Shown: positions 59,698-64,000 of the stretch, one piece after another
Position numbering within the stretch: position 1 is the stretch's first letter
Layout: each line of letters starts with the position of its first letter
Assembly (NCBI RefSeq): GCF_026723765.1
Contig: NZ_CP113524.1
Location: 558,001-622,000 of the forward strand
Reading direction: 5' to 3'
Origin: Lacrimispora xylanolytica
GTDB lineage: Bacteria; Bacillota; Clostridia; Lachnospirales; Lachnospiraceae
Length of the DNA stretch: 64,000 nucleotides
The notes under the pieces: model-generated
What the model saw: the letters and a program-made list of their open reading frames with translations, nothing else
Told to the model about the DNA's origin: nothing
The model's database searches: none
Program-made: the position numbers and the translations under genes

Positions 59698-61282
59698 AAA
59701 AGGCCTGGCACTGACGGCAGGAAGCATCCTGGTTCTCGCATTTCTTTTCCTGCTGCCCTATCATAAAACCATTATTGGTATTCCATCCCCTGAATTTGAA
59801 GCAGTCCGACGGTTTTACTGGTGGCTCATACTGGCAGGCTGTGGATTTCTTTTCTGTTTGGGAGCAGTTTTGTGGATAAGTAAAAAGCTTTATCACTGGA
59901 TGTATCCCGTGGTTATCCTGATTTTAGGAGTATTTTACCTAATCGCTCTTCCTCCCTTTACTGCTCCGGATGAAGCGGCACATTTCATCAGCTCTTACCG
60001 ATTATCCAGCCAGATCATGGGAAAGCAGGCAGTAGCAGATGAGGATTACTTATCCCGGGCTACGAAAGAAGAAAAGGACCGGATTAACCATGGTGCTAAT
60101 GTTTTAGTTCGGAGTGGAGATGATGTCAATGGCTTTGAATCAGAGCCAGGACAATTTTCCTATAATATGATGATCACTCAGCTGTTTTCCAAGGATAACA
60201 GCCAGGGAGTAACCGTCCGTAGTGAGATTCCAGTCAATACTTCACCGATTATATATCTTCCTCAGGCTATTGGGATTGCCCTTGCCAGAGTGTTTCATAT
60301 GGGATATGTACCTATGGTCATGCTTGGAAGGTTTTTTAATCTCCTTGCATTCACTATCATGTCCTACATGGCATTTCGGATCATGCCATTTAAAAAAGAG
60401 GTGATTATGGCTGTTTCCGCGTTGCCTATGACTCTTCATCTGGCAGCTTCCTATTCCTATGATACTGGATTTATCGGTCTAGCCCTCATGCTTTTGGCCT
60501 GGTGCTTTTACCTGGCATTTGAAAAAGACGAGGTGACCATAAAGGATATCGTTATTTTGGCCCTGCTGCTGATTTTACTAGAGCCGGGAAAAATCGTATA
60601 TCTTCCTTTGGCAGGCATTTGTCTCTTTATCCCGTCAGCTAAATTCCAGTCGAAGAAACGATATTGGATTTCCTTTGCCTGTGTTCTGGCAGCTATGCTG
60701 CTGGCTGTATTTTTGGTAAATCATCTGGTTCTTGGCATATGGGCCACCCGTACAGAAAGCTATATTGGGTGGAGCGAGGCGGCAGGCTATACGGTATCCG
60801 ATGTAATAAACAAACCCTATGATATCGTCATGGTTTATTATAAAACCTTTGTGACCCAGCTGGATTATTATCTGGTGACAATGCTGGGCGGCTTTTTGGG
60901 AAATTTGGATCCCAACCTTACCGTTCCACCGTTTTGTCTCCTTCTTCTGTGTTATGGACTTTTCATCAGCGTGGTAAGAAGAGAAGGAGAAGCGGTTCCT
61001 TTTAAAAGATGGCAGAAGCTGCTTACTCTTTTGCTGGTATTTTTAAGTGCCTGTCTCATTCTGGCTTCCATGCTTCTTGGCTATACTCCAAGAGAAATGA
61101 CTTACATCACCGGAGTACAGGGACGCTATTTTATCCCTCTGCTGCCCTTGGTTTTACTGACCATATTTGACAAACGGCTGGTTCTGACCGTTGACTTAAG
61201 AAAAAGTGCCTGGTTCTTGCAATGCTTTGTCAGCATTTACGCCCTGATACGCATCTGTTCCACGGCATGTCTGCGCTATTAA
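59678..61282 (+). CDS. DUF2142 membrane protein (glycosyltransferase-like)
   Basis: A 534-residue protein with about twelve membrane helices. The DUF2142 mark LPPFTAPDEAAHFISSYRLS after the second helix resembles the acidic loop of GT-C glycosyltransferases, so a sugar transfer outside the membrane is possible (inference). The start is GTG 59678, 8 bases after AAGGAGGAA, inside the previous gene; the ATG at 59633 has no ribosome-binding site. Confidence 0.85.
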   Translation: MNLTGNKKGLALTAGSILVLAFLFLLPYHKTIIGIPSPEFEAVRRFYWWLILAGCGFLFCLGAVLWISKKLYHWMYPVVILILGVFYLIALPPFTAPDEAAHFISSYRLSSQIMGKQAVADEDYLSRATKEEKDRINHGANVLVRSGDDVNGFESEPGQFSYNMMITQLFSKDNSQGVTVRSEIPVNTSPIIYLPQAIGIALARVFHMGYVPMVMLGRFFNLLAFTIMSYMAFRIMPFKKEVIMAVSALPMTLHLAASYSYDTGFIGLALMLLAWCFYLAFEKDEVTIKDIVILALLLILLEPGKIVYLPLAGICLFIPSAKFQSKKRYWISFACVLAAMLLAVFLVNHLVLGIWATRTESYIGWSEAAGYTVSDVINKPYDIVMVYYKTFVTQLDYYLVTMLGGFLGNLDPNLTVPPFCLLLLCYGLFISVVRREGEAVPFKRWQKLLTLLLVFLSACLILASMLLGYTPREMTYITGVQGRYFIPLLPLVLLTIFDKRLVLTVDLRKSAWFLQCFVSIYALIRICSTACLRY

Positions 61283-61296
61283 CAGGAAGGTAGGAA

Positions 61297-62280
61297 ATGG
61301 GAATGGAAGAAAAACAAACAGAGAAAAAGACCGTAGATGTAATCATTCCGGTTTATAAGCCAGACGATACCTTAAAGCGTTTGCTTGAGAGACTGGCTGC
61401 ACAGAACTATCCCATTCGCCGCATCATTGCAGTGAATACGGAAAGGTCTTATTGGAAGGACCATGTCTATGACCATATAGAAAATCTGGAAGTACACCAT
61501 GTAACAAAAGAAGAATTTGACCACGGCGGAACGAGAAACCAGGGAGCCGGATACTCAAAAGCTGATATTATGGTCTTTATGACCGATGATGCAGTCCCAG
61601 CAGATAAAAATCTGATCGGCGCTCTGGTAAATGCATTTGACCAGGAAGGGAAAAATGGGGAAAAGGTAGTTATGGCCTATGCAAGACAGCTTCCCAATCC
61701 GGACTGCGGACTTGCAGAACAGTATACCCGGTCCTTTAATTACCCGGAAAACAGCAGAGTAAAGACAAGAGAAGATTTGCAGGGGCTTGGAATTAAGACC
61801 TTCTTTGCTTCCAATGTGTGCTGTGCCTATGACAGAGAAGCCTTTTTAGAAGCTGGTGGTTTTACGAGCCGGACGATCTTTAATGAAGACATGATTTATG
61901 CAGGAAATGCAATCAGATACCGGGGACAGGCCGTAGCTTATGCAGCAGAGGCAAAGGTGTACCATTCTCATAATTACGGATGCATGGAACAGTTTAGAAG
62001 AAACTTTGACTTAGCTGTGTCCCAGGCGGACCACCCGGAAGTATTTGAAGGAATCCGGTCGGAAAGCGAAGGAATCCGTCTTGTGAAGAGGACCATAGCA
62101 TGGCTGGTGAGTGAAAACAAGATCTGGCTGGTTCCAGGGGTGGTTGTAAAGAGCGGATTTAAGTATATGGGATACCTTGCGGGGAAACGGTATCGCTCGC
62201 TTCCAACCTGGTTAATTTTAAGATTTACCATGAATCAGTCCTATTGGAAAAAGGAACCTGGATTTGAAGGGAAAATGTAA
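61297..62280 (+). CDS. family 2 glycosyltransferase (rhamnosyltransferase-like)
   Basis: A 327-residue GT2 enzyme: VDVIIPVYKPDDTLKRLLERLAAQ, HVTKEEFDHGGTRNQGA (typical of rhamnosyltransferases), MVFMTDDAVPADK, and SNVCCAYDREAFLEAGGF...FNEDMIYAGNAIRYRGQAVAYAAEAKVYHSHNY. Last gene of the polysaccharide cluster, 14 bases after the DUF2142 gene. Confidence 0.9.
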   Translation: MGMEEKQTEKKTVDVIIPVYKPDDTLKRLLERLAAQNYPIRRIIAVNTERSYWKDHVYDHIENLEVHHVTKEEFDHGGTRNQGAGYSKADIMVFMTDDAVPADKNLIGALVNAFDQEGKNGEKVVMAYARQLPNPDCGLAEQYTRSFNYPENSRVKTREDLQGLGIKTFFASNVCCAYDREAFLEAGGFTSRTIFNEDMIYAGNAIRYRGQAVAYAAEAKVYHSHNYGCMEQFRRNFDLAVSQADHPEVFEGIRSESEGIRLVKRTIAWLVSENKIWLVPGVVVKSGFKYMGYLAGKRYRSLPTWLILRFTMNQSYWKKEPGFEGKM

Positions 62281-62284
62281 CTAT

Positions 62285-62333
62285 AAGGCAGTCTGGTTGT
62301 GGACGAGAGTTCATGGGCCGGGGTGCCTTTTTT
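62285..62333 (+). terminator. terminator closing the polysaccharide cluster
   Basis: AAGGCA / TGCCTT around a long loop with an inner CTGG/CCGG pairing, then T-run. Confidence 0.6.
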
Positions 62334-62343
62334 GATTATTGGG

Positions 62344-62372
62344 TTGTGAAAAGTCTAGAAAACAATTATAAT
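62344..62372 (+). promoter_or_regulatory. promoter of the AT-rich membrane protein gene
   Basis: TTGTGA, 17-base spacer, TATAAT, 49 bases before the start codon. Confidence 0.65.
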
Positions 62373-62420
62373 TAGCTAAACGTATATAGTGTTAATTTAC
62401 TAATAGGAGATGATGAGATA

Positions 62421-62861
62421 TTGAGAAGTCATAAAATCAATAGTGAAGCATTATTTGCTTTGGGTTCTGTATGCTGTTTATTGGTTATGAGATATTATGA
62501 AACAGTAATCTATTTTCGTAATATAAATATTTTTCTGGATAAGGTTTATAGTTTTATGGTAATTCCTCTTTTCTACTTTTTAATATCTGCTTGCATTGTG
62601 ACTATCTTTATTAAACTATCTGACATTAAAATTTCCAACATAATAAAAAGGTTTTTTGGATTTATAGATATTATTTTTTTATTGGTTTATATTGTTTTTC
62701 TTGTTTTAAAGTTCGTGGGCTATATTAGCATTGGAATGATTTCCTTTGTCTCAATGTATTGGATTATTTTTATTATTATGGGAGTGATCTTTGCTGTGTG
62801 TGCTACTACAGATAAAGAATCGGGCATTCAAACAGACCAAAGTCTTAATTTGAAAGATTAA
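62421..62861 (+). CDS. hypothetical four-helix membrane protein
   Basis: I do not recognise this protein. It has 146 residues and four membrane helices (about 10-25, 45-65, 77-100, 104-125), a basic start and a short acidic tail. The start is TTG 62421 with AGGAG 11 bases upstream; the ATG nearer the site is in another frame and stops at once. Its base composition is clearly more AT-rich than the polysaccharide cluster, suggesting separate origin. Confidence 0.65.
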   Translation: MRSHKINSEALFALGSVCCLLVMRYYETVIYFRNINIFLDKVYSFMVIPLFYFLISACIVTIFIKLSDIKISNIIKRFFGFIDIIFLLVYIVFLVLKFVGYISIGMISFVSMYWIIFIIMGVIFAVCATTDKESGIQTDQSLNLKD

Positions 62862-62893
62862 AACGATTTTGTTTTACAATGGGAGAAATAGTA

Positions 62894-63373
62894 ATGAGTA
62901 AGATAAGCAATGAAAATGAAGATTATTTTGTAGAGGACATTATGGTTGCAAGATTATTATCATATGCTATTTTGATATACACGAGGGTGGTGCCGGAGAC
63001 AGAATATAAAGAAAATCTCCATGCATATTTCTTAAAGGACCCTAATAATTCTTTGTTATTAGAATTGGAGTGGAGGACTTCAGATATACAATATTCAATC
63101 AACGTTATTATTGACTATGCTCGTAAAAATGATGTTGATTATGATACCTTTGGAGGATTCTTAATTAGTAAATTAGAAGAGATATATTATCAAGATGATA
63201 TGGACATAAAGTACTTTGGCTCTAAAATGTATTTAGTATGGAGTGAGTTACCATCTGAAATTCAAAATAAAGAACCGTTTCGGATTTTATGTTATGCGGA
63301 TGATCCATTGTCTTGGGAAGATGAAAACCAATCAAGAGAAATCTATCAAAGGATGTTTCATTACTATAAATAG
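62894..63373 (+). CDS. hypothetical acidic protein, immunity-protein-like
   Basis: A 159-residue soluble, acidic protein rich in Tyr, Asp and Glu (YTRVVPETEYKENLHAYF, EWRTSDIQYSINVIIDYARKND, YADDPLSWEDENQ). I cannot name its family. Small acidic proteins of this sort in AT-rich strings are often immunity proteins against polymorphic toxins (inference). The start at ATG 62894 follows GGGAGAAAT; the ATG at 62879 overlaps that site. Confidence 0.6.
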   Translation: MSKISNENEDYFVEDIMVARLLSYAILIYTRVVPETEYKENLHAYFLKDPNNSLLLELEWRTSDIQYSINVIIDYARKNDVDYDTFGGFLISKLEEIYYQDDMDIKYFGSKMYLVWSELPSEIQNKEPFRILCYADDPLSWEDENQSREIYQRMFHYYK

Positions 63374-63415
63374 GGTGAAAATAAAAAATTATAACCCCCT
63401 ATTTGCAGATAGGAG

Positions 63416-63445
63416 AAATTGCCTTATATAGTAGCAATTTTTATT
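63416..63445 (+). terminator. weak terminator-like hairpin
   Basis: AAATTGC / GCAATTT with an 11-base loop, followed by TTATT. Confidence 0.5.
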
Positions 63446-63498
63446 AAGAATCTGAAGAATAAATATTATGAAACAATACATTAAGAGGTGCGTCCAAT

Positions 63499-64000
63499 AT
63501 GACAGTAAAAGAAATAAAGGAAAAGCTTGCAAAAAAGGCTGTTATTTTTGAAACAGGAGGAAAAAGACCAACCAGGGAGTTACTAGAAAGCTGGATTGGA
63601 AGTGTTTGCTGGCAGCATGAAGGTGAGGACATTCCTAAAGATAAAAACGGAAATAATATGGCTTCTGTCGCAACAATATTCTTAAAAGATTTGCCCTTTG
63701 TCCCGCTAGAATTAACTGGGATCGAGCTTGTCACAGTATTCATGTCAAAAGATGTTTGGGATAACCTTATATCAGATGATTTGAGTCCATGGTTCTACAT
63801 CCGTACCTATACTTCATTAGAGCAATTAGTCCCGTGTGAATACCAAACTGATATGATAAAGCCATTTCCACTAATCCCTCAATTGATAGAAAATGATTAT
63901 CCCTGTTGGGATGGTGGAGGAATTCCCGAAGAAATTGAAGATACAATTCTTCAATTAGAAACAACGGAAGGAATCGATTATTTTGATGATATATGCGAAG
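63499..64000 (+). CDS. YwqG/DUF1963-like protein, 3' end outside the window
   Basis: An open frame from ATG 63499 to the window edge, at least 167 residues, without a stop. AAGAGGTG lies 8-10 bases upstream. The start KEIKEKLAKKAVIFETGGKRPTR and the later PLELTGIELVTVFMSKD and PFPLIPQLIENDYPCWDGGGIP recall the DUF1963 (YwqG) group, often found with toxin-immunity genes; the match is partial. AT-rich like the two genes before it. Confidence 0.55.
   Translation, partial: MTVKEIKEKLAKKAVIFETGGKRPTRELLESWIGSVCWQHEGEDIPKDKNGNNMASVATIFLKDLPFVPLELTGIELVTVFMSKDVWDNLISDDLSPWFYIRTYTSLEQLVPCEYQTDMIKPFPLIPQLIENDYPCWDGGGIPEEIEDTILQLETTEGIDYFDDICE

Noticed and set aside
1-64000. Many overlapping frames on both strands inside clear genes (for example 662-943 minus, 10426-10881 minus, 53508-53978 minus)
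   Set aside because: They lie wholly within well-supported genes, lack ribosome-binding sites and have no protein-like composition.

Overview
The window looks like a chromosomal segment of a low-to-mid GC, endospore-forming Clostridia, most likely Lachnospiraceae (Lacrimispora / Clostridium sphenoides-like). The grounds are Gram-positive ribosome-binding sites (AGGAGG), the mix of families (TelA/XpaC, sortase B, ChW-repeat protein, UDP-galactopyranose mutase cluster, PotABCD with a cupin-XRE regulator), and a sigma-K-type promoter in front of a small Cys/Asn-rich protein. The genus is an inference from gene content and style, not from an alignment. No rRNA, tRNA, CRISPR array or complete insertion sequence was seen.

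Layout. 1-8.3 kb: tail of a PTS IIB gene, an AEC permease, two membrane diguanylate cyclases around a GNAT acetyltransferase, an ArsR-type regulator/MFS pair with a palindromic operator in its promoter, a DODA-type dioxygenase and a LysE exporter. 8.3-16.3 kb: an orphan tyrosine recombinase, a Mg2+ P-type ATPase behind a 34-codon leader ORF and a terminator-like hairpin, a FeoA-domain protein, a CsoR repressor with its P1B metal ATPase (operator-like palindromes at both), a DtxR-family repressor and a serine recombinase. 16.3-20.5 kb: a 130-bp segment bounded by inverted 19-bp recombinase-like sites and carrying a near-consensus promoter, followed by a V4R sensor/diguanylate cyclase pair and two adjacent D12-class adenine methyltransferases without a nuclease. 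20.5-25 kb: potABCD with a cupin-XRE regulator. 25-47 kb: mostly housekeeping genes (lactonase, aroC, rpiB, lepB, mscS, malQ, mgsA, srtB, glmM, leuA), with a sigma-K-type coat-like gene, a stand-alone alarmone hydrolase, a BTAD regulator carrying a degenerate GGDEF domain, and the XpaC/TelA pair.

47-62.3 kb is a cell-surface polysaccharide cluster: glf, a GT8 and several GT2 glycosyltransferases, a DegT aminotransferase next to an ATP-grasp ligase, two flippases, DUF2304 and DUF2142 membrane proteins, interrupted by an inverted L,D-transpeptidase with cell-wall-binding repeats. Four units of this cluster have the same promoter type (TTTACA, 17-nt spacer, TAnAAT). From 62.4 kb to the end the sequence becomes AT-rich and holds three small unrelated genes (a membrane protein, an immunity-like protein and a YwqG-like protein cut by the window edge), which looks like accessory DNA.

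The most interesting region is 16.3-18.5 kb. A serine recombinase gene lies next to two oppositely oriented copies of a 19-bp site with an asymmetric GT/AC centre. Between them is a TTGAAA-N17-TATAAT promoter that now points at the recombinase. Flipping the segment would point it at the V4R/diguanylate cyclase operon. This would be a serine-recombinase phase switch for c-di-GMP signalling; it is an inference from sequence layout only. Second are the leader ORF plus hairpin before the Mg2+ ATPase, and the BTAD regulator whose degenerate GGDEF domain keeps an RxxD motif at the I-site spacing.
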